From: DATARH01 sp963773625
GTDB lineage: Bacteria; Pseudomonadota; Alphaproteobacteria; ATCC43930; CGMCC-115725
NCBI GenBank assembly: GCA_963773625.1
Contig: CAVZCJ010000022.1
Coordinates: forward strand, 62,001 to 126,000
Reading direction: 5' to 3'
DNA: 64,000 bases
The notes under the pieces: generated by a model
What the model was told of the DNA's origin: nothing
What the model saw: the letters and a program-made list of their open reading frames with translations, nothing else
Database searches by the model: none
Made by a program: the position numbers and the translations under genes
In this document: positions 9,982 to 18,453 of the stretch, one piece after another
Layout of the letters: every line of letters begins with the position of its first letter
Position numbering within the stretch: position 1 is the stretch's first letter

Positions 9982-11232
9982 CTATTGGATCGTCATCAGT
10001 TTCTGCACGTCCTGCTGATCGACGTTGATGCTCTGGACGTTGGCCTGATAGGCCTGCTGTGCGGTGATCAAGTCGACCAATTGGGTCGACAGCTCGACAT
10101 TCGATCCTTCGAGCGCGCCGGACTCCAGCGTGCCGACACCGGCGCCGCCCGGCGCGTTTGTCAGCGGCTGACCCGACGCGGCCGACGGCAACCAGTTATT
10201 CCCGGAGATCGGCGTCAAGCCTTGAGGGTTGGTGAAGTTCACCAGCGCGATCGTGCCCATAACCTTCGTCGCGCCGTTCGAATATTCGGCGACAACATCG
10301 CCGTTTGAATCGATGTTGAGGCCCGCGAAGCGTCCGGCGGCTGTGCCGTCGCTCTGGATCGAATTAACCCCGAAGGTCAGATCGGACAGGGTCGTCCCAG
10401 TATAGTTCTGAGCGATCGACAGCGCCGCTGCGCCGTTCGGCAAGGTGGCGACGTTGACCGTGTTGCTGCCGCCGGTCAGCGAGCCGGAGCTGTTGAAGGT
10501 CAAGGTCGCGCCAGCACCGGAGGCGATCATGCTCCCGTTGGTGTTGGACAAAGCCCAATGGGTTTGCCAATTGTCGGGCGGGCCCGAGCCCGACACCTCG
10601 GTGAAATAGGTGGTCAGCGTGTGCGGGGCACCGAGGCTATCGTAGATCGTACTGGTGGTGCTCTCATTGTAGCTGGCCGGCGTGTTGACGTTGAATGGCG
10701 TCAGAGCCGTATCGATTGGCGTGTCGGTTGACGGCAAGTTCAGGCTCATCGTCATGTTCGATGACGCCACCGGCGGCGCGTTCGCCTCGCTGATTTGGAT
10801 TTGCCCGAGCGATCCTGCCGGAACCGACCCACCGCCACTGGCCGGCGCGGAAAACCCCATGACGAACGCGCCGGCGTCGTTGACGAGAAAGCCGTTCGCG
10901 TCGAGTTGGAAGGAACCGTCACGGGTGTAGGCAGTCCCAGTCGGAGTCAGGACCTGGAAAAATCCGTTACCGTTGATCGCGACATTGAGCGGGTTGCCGG
11001 TCGTGTTAATCGAGCCCTCGGTGAACAATTGCGAGATGTTGCTGGTCATCACGCCCTGGCCGGGAGTCCCGGCGGTGCCCGCGGAACCGAGCAGCGAATT
11101 GCCGTAAAGATCGGCAAAATTCGCCTTCGAAGCCTTGAAGCCGTTGGTGCCGACATTGGCGATATTGTTGCCAATCGTATCGAGGTCGGTCTGAGCCGCC
11201 TGCAATCCGGATAGTTCGACCGATAAAGTCAT
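9982..11232 (-). CDS. flgE: Flagellar hook protein FlgE
   Basis: 416 residues. The N-terminus (LDTIGNNIANVGTNGFKASK) and C-terminus (ESGALEGSNVELSTQLVDLI, TAQQAYQANVQSI) are the hook/rod family signatures, and PLNVAINGNGFFQV is the core motif. The central domain is large and Ser/Thr/Gly-rich as expected for the hook surface. Hook subunits are exported and polymerise on the FlgD cap. It lies 14 bases after flgD. Confidence 0.96.
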   Translation of the reverse strand: MTLSVELSGLQAAQTDLDTIGNNIANVGTNGFKASKANFADLYGNSLLGSAGTAGTPGQGVMTSNISQLFTEGSINTTGNPLNVAINGNGFFQVLTPTGTAYTRDGSFQLDANGFLVNDAGAFVMGFSAPASGGGSVPAGSLGQIQISEANAPPVASSNMTMSLNLPSTDTPIDTALTPFNVNTPASYNESTTSTIYDSLGAPHTLTTYFTEVSGSGPPDNWQTHWALSNTNGSMIASGAGATLTFNSSGSLTGGSNTVNVATLPNGAAALSIAQNYTGTTLSDLTFGVNSIQSDGTAAGRFAGLNIDSNGDVVAEYSNGATKVMGTIALVNFTNPQGLTPISGNNWLPSAASGQPLTNAPGGAGVGTLESGALEGSNVELSTQLVDLITAQQAYQANVQSINVDQQDVQKLMTIQ

Positions 11233-11245
11233 CGCCGTTACTCCG

Positions 11246-11947
11246 CTAAAATACTTGTTCGACCGAGGTCAGTGGCACCGGCGCGAGCCCGCCACCCAGA
11301 TCAAGCACCGGGCCAGTCTGGCCGCCCAGCACGACGGACGTAACCGGCACCACCGCGTAGGGCGTCGCGGTCATTGTCGCGCCGCTTGACGCCGGGGCGG
11401 CGTTTATCGCGTAGAGGTAATTGCCTGCGGGCAAGGGCTTGCCGCTCACGTCTTGCCCGTTCCATCCGAAGGTCTGATTACCCGCCGCCATCGCCCCAAG
11501 ATCGATCGTGCCGATGAGGTTGCCGCCGGCGTCGGCAATGGTGACGGTGACGTCCTTGGCCGCGGCCGAGAGGTTGAATGCACCCGGGGCCTCACCGTTA
11601 GCGCCGAGGACCACGGTGTTTCCGGCGACCGCGACATTCTTCCCGACCAGGCCGGCAGCCTGCATGGCGCTGCCCGAGTTGAATGCGCTGTTTAGCGTTT
11701 GCACCCCGCTCGCGGTCGAAAACTGCGCCAACTCGGCAGCGAGGTCGCTCGGGCTCTGCGGATTGAGCGGGTCCTGATGTTGGAGCTGCGTCGTGAGCAG
11801 CGTCAGGAAATCGCTTTCGCTCAGCGTCTGGCCAACCCCGGTCGAAGCCGCGGCGGCGGACGCGGCCGACGTCGTCGCGGGCTTCAACTGCGTTCCCGGC
11901 GGCAGAGATACAACCGAGGCCGGCATCACGCTCGCTGCTTGTGTCAT
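11246..11947 (-). CDS. flgD: Hook-capping protein FlgD
   Basis: 233 residues. The conserved N-terminal block LSESDFLTLLTTQLQHQDPL and NPQSPSDLAAELAQFSTASG identifies FlgD, and the C-terminal half contains the FlgD Ig-like/Tudor region (NQTFGWNGQDVSGKPLPAGN). It caps the growing hook. Order flgC-flgD-flgE is standard. Confidence 0.95.
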   Translation of the reverse strand: MTQAASVMPASVVSLPPGTQLKPATTSAASAAAASTGVGQTLSESDFLTLLTTQLQHQDPLNPQSPSDLAAELAQFSTASGVQTLNSAFNSGSAMQAAGLVGKNVAVAGNTVVLGANGEAPGAFNLSAAAKDVTVTIADAGGNLIGTIDLGAMAAGNQTFGWNGQDVSGKPLPAGNYLYAINAAPASSGATMTATPYAVVPVTSVVLGGQTGPVLDLGGGLAPVPLTSVEQVF

Positions 11948-11965
11948 CGCTTCCTCGAACTGGCG

Positions 11966-12379
11966 CTAGATCGTCAGCGTGCGCAATGCGAGCGTCTTGG
12001 CGACATTGAACGCCTCGAGGTTCGCCTGGTAGTCCTGCTGCGCCGAGATCATGTTGACCATCTCGTCAACCGGGTTGACGTTTGGCATCTGCACGTAGCC
12101 CTGGGCGTCGGCGAGGCTGCTGCCCGGGTTGTAGACCGACTGCATCGGTGCGTTGCTTTCAACCACCGCGGCAACCTTGACTCCGGCCATCCCGGTGCTG
12201 GCGGCGTCGTTGCCGCCAGACGACAGGGCTTGGAACACCACCTCGCGGGCGCGATAGGGCTGACCGCCCGGCCCGACCGCGGTGTTGGCGTTAGCCAGAT
12301 TGCTCGCAATGGCCGAGAGGCGCTCGGATTGCGCCGACATGCCCGAGCCCGCGACGGCAAGCGTGCCGAAGAGAGACAT
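11966..12379 (-). CDS. flgC: Proximal rod protein FlgC
   Basis: 137 residues, family length. MSLFGTLAVAGSGMSAQSER and LSAIASNLANANTAV at the N-terminus, with YVQMPNVNPVDEMVNMISAQ near the C-terminus, are diagnostic. It forms part of the proximal rod with FlgB and FlgF. It begins 3 bases after flgB ends. Confidence 0.96.
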   Translation of the reverse strand: MSLFGTLAVAGSGMSAQSERLSAIASNLANANTAVGPGGQPYRAREVVFQALSSGGNDAASTGMAGVKVAAVVESNAPMQSVYNPGSSLADAQGYVQMPNVNPVDEMVNMISAQQDYQANLEAFNVAKTLALRTLTI

Positions 12380-12382
12380 CGA

Positions 12383-12841
12383 CTAGCCCCCACTCGATTG
12401 CTGCGACCCGGATCCAGTAATCGCAGTCATCAGCATACGGATCGTCTGCGTCGTGAAAGCCGCCGTCGCCTCGTATTCCACGGCATTCGCCGCCGCTGCG
12501 GTCTTTTCCTGATCGAGATCGACGCTGTTGCCATCGAGCGTCACCTCGGTCCCGGCCTGATACTTGACGAAATTCGTCGCCGATGCCGATGCGTCGGTGC
12601 CGTTGTCGGCGGTCATTTGCCGATTGTCGTCAACAAGCCAGAGACGCCGCGAGGTGGCCGGCGCACCGGCGCCCAGCCGGCCGGTGGCGGCGTTGAGCGC
12701 GCCGGCGAAATCGAGATCGACCGCCTTAAAACCCGGCGTACTGGCATTGGCAATATCAGCCGAGAGAATTTCCTGGCGATAGGCGCGCAACGCCAAGGCC
12801 TGCCGGAAGAACTCAAGTCCGGTATCGATGGGCAGAGCCAC
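12383..12841 (-). CDS. flgB: Proximal rod protein FlgB
   Basis: 152 residues, slightly longer than usual. The N-terminal ALRAYRQEILSADIANASTP and GFKAVDLDF match FlgB, and the C-terminus (FTTQTIRMLMTAITG) matches its final helix. It is the first gene of the flgB-to-flgL run and is divergent from flgA, so the promoter for the rod-hook genes should lie in 12842-12979. Confidence 0.94.
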   Translation of the reverse strand: MALPIDTGLEFFRQALALRAYRQEILSADIANASTPGFKAVDLDFAGALNAATGRLGAGAPATSRRLWLVDDNRQMTADNGTDASASATNFVKYQAGTEVTLDGNSVDLDQEKTAAAANAVEYEATAAFTTQTIRMLMTAITGSGSQQSSGG

Positions 12842-12979
12842 TTACCGTGCCCTCGCTTGTTCGACCTTGGGCCAGTTCACCGACGTGTTCCTTGCATCGC
12901 CTTGGTTGATGTTTTCGTGACTTGCCGAATTTCCATTTTTCGTTATGATGAAAAAACTTTGCGACAAAAGCAAGGGAAA
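12842..12979. promoter_or_regulatory. Divergent flgB / flgA intergenic region
   Basis: 138 bases separate the start of flgB (minus) from flgA (plus). The half next to flgA is AT-richer (around 12930-12965) than the genes. Promoters for both directions are inferred to lie here. I searched by eye for sigma-28 (TAAA-N15-GCCGATAA) and sigma-54 (GG-N10-GC) boxes and saw no convincing match. Confidence 0.4.
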
Positions 12980-13696
12980 ATGGCGATGGCCAGAAAGACT
13001 AGATTCAGCCGTCGCGCTATTGCCAGCGCCGCTATCCTAATTTTTGCTCAGTTTGGTGGCGCGTCGGCACAACAGATACAAGATCAAGCAGGAATTCGTG
13101 CCGCAATCGAAGCAACGATTTTGCCTCGCCTCACGACGATGGTTGGCGCAACGGGCGAGGTTGAAGTTGGCACTATTGACGCCCGACTTCGTCTTGATCC
13201 TTGCCCCAATATCCAAGTTGAATTGCCGCCGACCAATGCTGCGACAATGACGGCTAAAGTTAGCTGCGAGGACCCGAGTTGGACACTTTACGTGCCACTC
13301 CGCCTTCATGCCTGGATCAATGCCGTGGTCGCCGCGATAAATCTTCCGCCGAATACCAAGCTAACAACGGCGCAGCTGACCATCGGACGCATCGATCAGC
13401 TTGCCAGCACCGCTGGGCTCATCACCGATCCGCGCCAAGCCCAGGGAAAAATCCTCCGTACCGGGCTGATGGCTGGGAGCCCGGTATTGTCGCCGCTTCT
13501 CGATCTGCCGATCGCGGTGCACAGAGGTCAAAACGTAGTGCTGACACTGACCGACCAGTCGATGACCCTAAAAACCACCGCCTTGGCGATGGAGGATGGG
13601 CGGGTCGGCGACAGTATTTCGGTGCAGAACACGGCGAGCCAGAAAACGCTGCGCGCGACCGTCTCGCGCGACGGCGGCGTCGAGATCAAGTTCTGA
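12980..13696 (+). CDS. flgA: P-ring assembly chaperone FlgA
   Basis: 238 residues. A Sec signal peptide (ISASAAILIFAQ-type core, cut near ASA/QQ about residue 31) is followed by a SAF/AFP-like FlgA domain, with LPPNTKLTTAQLTIGRID in the middle and GDSISVQNTASQKTLRATVS at the end, the canonical FlgA closing motif. It acts in the periplasm to help FlgI assemble. AAGGG just upstream fits ATG 12980 or ATG 12986. A much longer in-frame extension upstream overlaps flgB-flgD on the other strand and is not real. Confidence 0.92.
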   Translation: MAMARKTRFSRRAIASAAILIFAQFGGASAQQIQDQAGIRAAIEATILPRLTTMVGATGEVEVGTIDARLRLDPCPNIQVELPPTNAATMTAKVSCEDPSWTLYVPLRLHAWINAVVAAINLPPNTKLTTAQLTIGRIDQLASTAGLITDPRQAQGKILRTGLMAGSPVLSPLLDLPIAVHRGQNVVLTLTDQSMTLKTTALAMEDGRVGDSISVQNTASQKTLRATVSRDGGVEIKF

Positions 13697-13706
13697 CGGC
13701 GTCGCG

Positions 13707-14069
13707 ATGACAGCCCTCGCGGACCAACTCTCCGAGCTCATCGACCAGCTGCGCGAGGCGCTGGAAGAGGAGCGGCGCGCGCTGTTGAGCGGTACGGCCG
13801 AGGCGATCAACGCCATGGCGCAACGCAAGCTTCTCCTCGCCGACATGATCGAACAAGCGACCGCCACCCCCGGGACGCCGCGGCCCGGTGCCGCCGAACT
13901 CGTCGCGCTGGCCCGCTACAACCAGGAAAACGCGGTCATCTGCGATACCATGTTGCGCCATCTGAGCGCCGCCATCGACAGGCTGCGGCGGCAAGACCCG
14001 CATCGCTCCTATAAATCCGACGGCAGCGAACAAAACCACTCCGCGAAGCACGCACTCGGCGCCGCCTGA
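13707..14069 (+). CDS. flgN: Flagellar export chaperone FlgN
   Basis: 120 residues, helical, starting 10 bases after flgA. LSELIDQLREALEEERRALL at the N-terminus and ARYNQENAVICDTMLRHLSA with a late SYKSDG fit the FlgN pattern (leucine-rich helices ending in a Y-x-x-D-G-like motif). FlgN escorts FlgK and FlgL to the export gate in the cytoplasm. The usual flgA-flgM-flgN order is seen here without flgM, although fliA is present in the locus. Confidence 0.8.
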   Translation: MTALADQLSELIDQLREALEEERRALLSGTAEAINAMAQRKLLLADMIEQATATPGTPRPGAAELVALARYNQENAVICDTMLRHLSAAIDRLRRQDPHRSYKSDGSEQNHSAKHALGAA

Positions 14070-14077
14070 GGCGGCGC
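14059..14077. terminator. Perfect hairpin between convergent flgN and flhB
   Basis: GCGCCGCC, loop TGA, GGCGGCGC: a perfect 8-base-pair stem with a 3-base loop that contains the flgN stop codon. It lies exactly between convergent flgN and flhB, so it could end transcription from both sides. There is no long T run after it, so an intrinsic terminator is likely but not certain. Confidence 0.5.
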
Positions 14078-14083
14078 AAGCTC

Positions 14084-15220
14084 TTACGCATCGAGTCCCT
14101 CCGGCGGATCGAAGCGGCCATCTCCGGGCAATGGCGGCAGCGGGCTGCCGGTATCGTGCGCCGCCTGCAGGCGATAGACGTAGGCCAAAACCTCGGCGAC
14201 GGCGCCATAAAGGCCCGAAGGTATTTCGTCGCCGAGATCGACGAAGCGATTGATCGAGCGCGCCAACGGCGGCGCTTCCACCACCGGCACGCCCGCCTCC
14301 TCTGCGACGGCGCGGATGCGCAGCGCAATGAGCCCGGTGCCCTTCGCGACCAGCCGGGGCGCCCGCATGCGATCCTCACGGTAACTCAGCGCCGCAGCGA
14401 AATGTTCGGGATTGACGACGACGACATCCGATTTCGGCACCTCCGACATCATCCGGCCGCGCGCCATCTTGATCCGCAACGATCGGATCCGCCGCCGCGT
14501 CTGCGGGCTGCCTTCCTGCTCGCGCAGCTCGTCCCTGATCTCCTCTCGGCTCATCTTGAATTGGTCGCGGAACTGCCAGACCTGATAAGGCACCTCGAGC
14601 AGCGTCACCACCGCTAGCGCTACCGCCAAGATCAGCAGCGCCCGCGTCCCCAGCGAGGCGACATGCCGGGGCGCATAGGGCCAGGTTTCAGCCGCGAGAT
14701 GGACAAAATCGGCCAACCAATTGCGCGTGAGCCATGCGGCCACCGCACCGACGACCGCGAACTTGATGAGCGCCTTGACGATCTCCGCCAGCGCTGCGCG
14801 TGAAAACAGCCGGCCGAAGCCTTTCAGTGGATTGATGCGGTTGAAATCCGGCGTCACCGGTCGCGCCGACACGACCCAACCTCCGACCAATAGATCGGCG
14901 CCGAGGCCAACAGCCGCTAACAGCAACAAAAATGGCGCGAGGATCATCACGCCCGGCCAAGCGATTTGCGCCGCGGCGGCGAGCATCCGCGACGGCTCGC
15001 GCATATCTTCGCCCTTCAGGGCCAGGCCATGAAACACAGAGGACTGAAGCAAGTCGGCCAATGTCGCGCCGGCGACGGCGATGACGCCGGCGCCGACCAC
15101 CAGAACCGCGGCTCCGGCAACCGCATGAGCGCGAACGACCGAACCCTCCTCGCGCGCCTTTTGCAGGCGCCTCGGCGTTGCCCGCTCGGTGCGGCCATCG
15201 GCATTATATGTGTCGCTCAC
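14084..15220 (-). CDS. flhB: Flagellar export switch protein FlhB, NPEH variant
   Basis: 378 residues with four membrane segments (about 35-60, 90-115, 150-170, 190-212) and a cytoplasmic C-terminal domain. The self-cleavage site is normally NPTH; here residues 270-273 read NPEH (VVVNPEHFAAALSY). FlhB switches export from hook to filament substrates, with FliK as ruler. It overlaps fliR by 4 bases, giving the order fliP-fliQ-fliR-flhB. The Thr-to-Glu change is directly visible in the codons (aat ccc gaa cat). Confidence 0.95.
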   Translation of the reverse strand: MSDTYNADGRTERATPRRLQKAREEGSVVRAHAVAGAAVLVVGAGVIAVAGATLADLLQSSVFHGLALKGEDMREPSRMLAAAAQIAWPGVMILAPFLLLLAAVGLGADLLVGGWVVSARPVTPDFNRINPLKGFGRLFSRAALAEIVKALIKFAVVGAVAAWLTRNWLADFVHLAAETWPYAPRHVASLGTRALLILAVALAVVTLLEVPYQVWQFRDQFKMSREEIRDELREQEGSPQTRRRIRSLRIKMARGRMMSEVPKSDVVVVNPEHFAAALSYREDRMRAPRLVAKGTGLIALRIRAVAEEAGVPVVEAPPLARSINRFVDLGDEIPSGLYGAVAEVLAYVYRLQAAHDTGSPLPPLPGDGRFDPPEGLDA

Positions 15221-16005
15221 GGGGATGCTCCGCCACGCAGCACGGCACCGATCAGCGCGAGCCCGGTCTCGATGATGTGCTCAACTGCCGGAACGAAGAA
15301 GGGGATGAGCGCGACGACGGCAGCGATCCCGACCCACATAAAAAGTGAAAAGCCAACCGACATCACATTGAATTGCGGGGCGACGCGCGAGACGAACCCA
15401 ACCGCGAGGTGGGTCACCAGGAGCACGGCGACGACGGGCAACGCCAACCAGAATCCCATCTGAAACAGGAGGGCGCCAGCCCGCGCCAAAGAGCGCCAGC
15501 CCTCTGCATCGATCCCACCGCCGGCGGCGATCGGCACTATCGCAAAGCTCTTCACCAAGACGCCAAGCAGCACCAGGTGGCCGTTGAGGGCGACAAACAG
15601 CAGCAGCGCGACGAGATTGAAGAAGTTCCCCATTACGGGCACCTGGAACCCGCTCTGGATGTCGAACAAGCTGGCGAAGCCAAACCCCATCTGTATCCCG
15701 ACGAATTCCCCGGCGAGCCCCATCGCGGCGAGGGTCAGCTGCATGGCGAAACCAATAACGACCCCGATCAGGACCTGCTCGACCGCGAGAACCGCGGTCG
15801 CCCACGACAAATCGAGCGGCGCGGTCTCTTTCACCGTTCCGGCGACCGCGACGGTGACCGCCACCGCGAGCGCGACCTTCGCCCGCATCGGAATCGCCAC
15901 CGAACTGAACGCCGGCGCCGCGGCGAAGAGGGCCAGGATGCGCAGGAACGGCCAGAAAAATTGGCCGAGCCAACGCACCAGGTCGGCGTCGCTGATGCTC
16001 AGCAT
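15217..16005 (-). CDS. fliR: Flagellar export gate protein FliR
   Basis: 262 residues, very hydrophobic, with about six membrane segments. WLGQFFWPFLRILALFAAAP and IGFAMQLTLAAMGLAGEFVG match FliR. One FliR completes the FliP-FliQ-FliR helical gate in the inner membrane. ATG 16005 lies 4 bases after the fliQ stop, and the 3' end overlaps flhB by 4 bases. Confidence 0.95.
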   Translation of the reverse strand: MLSISDADLVRWLGQFFWPFLRILALFAAAPAFSSVAIPMRAKVALAVAVTVAVAGTVKETAPLDLSWATAVLAVEQVLIGVVIGFAMQLTLAAMGLAGEFVGIQMGFGFASLFDIQSGFQVPVMGNFFNLVALLLFVALNGHLVLLGVLVKSFAIVPIAAGGGIDAEGWRSLARAGALLFQMGFWLALPVVAVLLVTHLAVGFVSRVAPQFNVMSVGFSLFMWVGIAAVVALIPFFVPAVEHIIETGLALIGAVLRGGASP

Positions 16006-16009
16006 GCGC

Positions 16010-16279
16010 TCATTGGCGCAACGCCTGAGCCGTCAATGCGGCGCGCTCGATGTAGTTCGTCATGCGTGCCCCCGCCCAATTGGCGGCGACATACAGCACC
16101 AGCAACACCACGAAGAAGCGGGGCACAAAGCTGAGCGTCAGATCGTTCATGCGCGTGCTCGCCTGAAACAAGCCGATCAGCAGGCTGGCGATCACCGCAC
16201 CAGCCAAGAACGGCGTCGCAAGCGTCAGTGTCAGCAGCAGCATCTCGCGCGCGGCGGCAACGATTTCGACAGTGTTCAC
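16010..16279 (-). CDS. fliQ: Flagellar export gate protein FliQ (copy in the fliP-fliR context)
   Basis: 89 residues from a GTG start overlapping the fliP stop. Two membrane helices flank the conserved loop (LFQASTRMNDLTLSFVPRFF). FliQ subunits wrap the FliP-FliR core of the export gate. Position fliP-fliQ-fliR is canonical. A second FliQ-like gene lies at 25621-25884. This copy is the more diverged at the usual QINEPTLSFVPK motif (RMND and PR here). Confidence 0.93.
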   Translation of the reverse strand: MNTVEIVAAAREMLLLTLTLATPFLAGAVIASLLIGLFQASTRMNDLTLSFVPRFFVVLLVLYVAANWAGARMTNYIERAALTAQALRQ

Positions 16280-17028
16280 TTGAGGAAGCCCTCGGCGAGC
16301 GAGCCGATCACCAGGGTCCAGCCATTGACCAGAACAAAGAGCGCGAGTTTAAGCGGTAGCGACACGCTAGTCGGCGACAGCAGCATCATGCCCAAGGACA
16401 TCATCACCGCGGCGACAACGATGTCGATCACCAAGAAGGGCAGGAAGATCAGGAAACCGATCTGAAAGCCGGTCTTGAGCTCTGAGGTCACGAACGCCGG
16501 GACCAGAACAGAAAACGGCACGTCCTCCGCGGTTGGGTAGGTCTTTCCCCCAGCCAGCTTAAGGAACAGGCCGATATCGTCGCGCCGTGTCTGCTTGAGC
16601 ATGAAGTCGCGCAGCGGCCCCTGCGCCTTAGTCATCGCCTCCTCGCTGGTGATCTTGTCGTCCATCAGCGGCTTCAGCGCGCTGTCGCTGACGCGGGTGA
16701 AGACCGGGCTCATCACGAACATGGTCAGGAACAGGGCGAGGCCGATAAGCACCTGGTTGGGCGGCGTCTGGGTAAGGCCAAGCGCCTGCCGCAGCAGTGA
16801 GAGGACGATGATGATCCGGGTGAACGAGGTCATCGTCAGCAGGATCGCGGGCAGGAACACCAGCCCCGCCATGAGCAGCAGGACCTGAACCGGCACCGTA
16901 TAATTCGTGCCACCGTGCCCATCGGGACGCGCGTCGAGGGCGCCGACGGTCGCCGCATGCGCCGCGGCGCCGGCCAGCGCAGCGGCCGCAAGCGCCATCG
17001 CGAGAGCGAGGATCAGCCGCCGCGCCAT
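16276..17028 (-). CDS. fliP: Flagellar export gate protein FliP
   Basis: 250 residues with a signal-peptide-like N-terminus (cleaved in enteric FliP) and four further hydrophobic segments. LTMTSFTRIIIVLSLLRQAL, LGLTQTPPNQVLIGLALFLT and VVAAVMMSLGMMLLSPTSVS are FliP signatures. It forms the core ring of the export gate. It overlaps fliO upstream by 16 bases and fliQ downstream by 4. Confidence 0.96.
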   Translation of the reverse strand: MARRLILALAMALAAAALAGAAAHAATVGALDARPDGHGGTNYTVPVQVLLLMAGLVFLPAILLTMTSFTRIIIVLSLLRQALGLTQTPPNQVLIGLALFLTMFVMSPVFTRVSDSALKPLMDDKITSEEAMTKAQGPLRDFMLKQTRRDDIGLFLKLAGGKTYPTAEDVPFSVLVPAFVTSELKTGFQIGFLIFLPFLVIDIVVAAVMMSLGMMLLSPTSVSLPLKLALFVLVNGWTLVIGSLAEGFLK

Positions 17029-17372
17029 CGTCCCAACGCCTTGCGCATCGCATCGCCAAAACGCGCGTCTCCACCGGCCACCGCCGGGAGCGGCCCGTCG
17101 AGCTCGCAGAGCAGGGAGACCGAGGTAGAACCGACCCCGATCACTAGGTGCCGTCCCCCGACCTGGACAACCAGGAGCCGCTCACGCGGCCCCAGCGCCA
17201 GCGAGCGCACGATCGAACAGTCGCGCGAATTGCCGACGACGCTGGCAGGGCGCATCCGGCGCATCGCCCAGACGCCTGCCCACAGCACCAGCACGATGAT
17301 ACCGAGGGTCAGCGACAGCGAATTGAGGCCGACCGCGCCGTACGGCACGTTAGTGGCTCCCCGCTCCGCCAC
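17013..17372 (-). CDS. fliO: Flagellar assembly protein FliO
   Basis: 119 residues from a GTG start: one membrane helix (about residues 16-36) followed by a small cytoplasmic domain with GPRERLLVVQVGGRHLVIGV, the core motif of the FliO/FliZ family. FliO helps FliP assemble in the membrane. It overlaps fliP by 16 bases. Confidence 0.85.
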   Translation of the reverse strand: MAERGATNVPYGAVGLNSLSLTLGIIVLVLWAGVWAMRRMRPASVVGNSRDCSIVRSLALGPRERLLVVQVGGRHLVIGVGSTSVSLLCELDGPLPAVAGGDARFGDAMRKALGRWRGG

Positions 17373-17414
17373 CGGGGCGAGGACATGAGGCCCTGGAGAC
17401 GAGCGCCGTCTGCG

Positions 17415-17960
17415 TCATTCGACGATCAGCGTCGGGAACAGGATGTTCTGGACGAAGGCCCCGTCCGGACTCCCCGCCGTCAGCTTGGCAAGGCGATCGG
17501 GCCCCAGAACGCTCGAAAGCACCTCGTTGAGGTGCTTGATCATCGCCTTGCGCACCTTGTCGACACCGTCCGGTGTCTGCAGATCGTCGCTCTTGAAGGC
17601 GAGAAGCGTTTGCCGGATCGAATCCTGGACCTCGGGTAGCAGCGCGCCGACCATCTCCCCGGCGGCCGGGCGGGGTAGCTGCAGGCTGACCCCGACCTGC
17701 ACGAAATGCGTTACGCCGCTATTGCTGGGCATGCTAACGACGATCGGCTTCACTTCGAGGTAGTAAGGCAGCGGCGCCTCGACCTCTTTCGCCTGCTTCG
17801 GTGAAAAATGCTCCTTGCCGCCAAGGAAGAAATACCAAACGGCCCCACCGGCGCCGAGCAGCACGAGCACGGCAACCGCGATCATTCCCCATTTCAGCAG
17901 AGGCGAACGGCCGCGCGGCTCCTCCAGATCAAACGACGTTGTCTGATCGACGTTAGCCAT
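17415..17960 (-). CDS. fliL: Flagellar basal body-associated protein FliL
   Basis: 181 residues: short cytoplasmic tail, one membrane helix (about 24-45, MIAVAVLVLLGAGGAVWYFF) and a periplasmic domain with YYLEVKPIVVSMPSNSG and the C-terminal FVQNILFPTLIVE. FliL surrounds and stabilises the stator near the rotor. It lies between fliJ and fliO; in many species fliM follows it, but here fliM is in the upstream block. Confidence 0.88.
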   Translation of the reverse strand: MANVDQTTSFDLEEPRGRSPLLKWGMIAVAVLVLLGAGGAVWYFFLGGKEHFSPKQAKEVEAPLPYYLEVKPIVVSMPSNSGVTHFVQVGVSLQLPRPAAGEMVGALLPEVQDSIRQTLLAFKSDDLQTPDGVDKVRKAMIKHLNEVLSSVLGPDRLAKLTAGSPDGAFVQNILFPTLIVE

Positions 17961-17999
17961 CGCGCGAAATCCCGGCTTTCGTCACGCCCTGAGCCACAC

Positions 18000-18428
18000 T
18001 TAGGGGGCTTTGCCGACGCGCTGCAACATGTCGTCGATCTCGGCCTGGCTACTCCGCAACGCGGCCGCCAGTTCACGCTCGGCGGCGCGTTCGCTGACAA
18101 TTTCGTAGACACGCTTCTCACGGCGGATCTCGACGAGCTCCTGCCACTGCGCGGTACACGCCGCCTCGAGGCGCCCTACTTCGCTTTCCTGTCGCAGTAC
18201 GACTTCCTCAATCTGCCCGATAAAGCCGAGATAGGCCATCGTCGACATAGCCGGCATGCCTTCGCCGAGATTGGAGTTGAGAAGCGTACGATAGCGCTCG
18301 CAATACTCGCGCAATAAGGACAATTTACTCAGCGCATCGTCGCATTGTTGCTTGAGGCGCTGCCAGGTCGCCAGTGCATCATCGCTCTTCTTGCCGGTTA
18401 CGCTTATCAGCTTGTGCAATCCGGCCAT
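18000..18428 (-). CDS. fliJ: Flagellar export protein FliJ
   Basis: 142 residues, almost entirely a charged coiled coil (LATWQRLKQQCDDALSKLSL, YCERYRTLLNSNLGEGM, VEIRREKRVYEIVSERAAE). FliJ is the central stalk of the FliI ATPase and passes chaperones between substrates. It follows fliI by 25 bases, as expected. Sequence alone is weak for this family, so the call leans on helix pattern and position. Confidence 0.85.
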   Translation of the reverse strand: MAGLHKLISVTGKKSDDALATWQRLKQQCDDALSKLSLLREYCERYRTLLNSNLGEGMPAMSTMAYLGFIGQIEEVVLRQESEVGRLEAACTAQWQELVEIRREKRVYEIVSERAAERELAAALRSSQAEIDDMLQRVGKAP

Positions 18429-18453
18429 GGTCCCCCCACCATGCTATCCCCCT

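Noticed and set aside
11699..12979. Long N-terminal extension of flgA
   Set aside because: It overlaps flgB, flgC and flgD on the other strand, while the real protein starts with a signal peptide at 12980 behind an AAGGG site.
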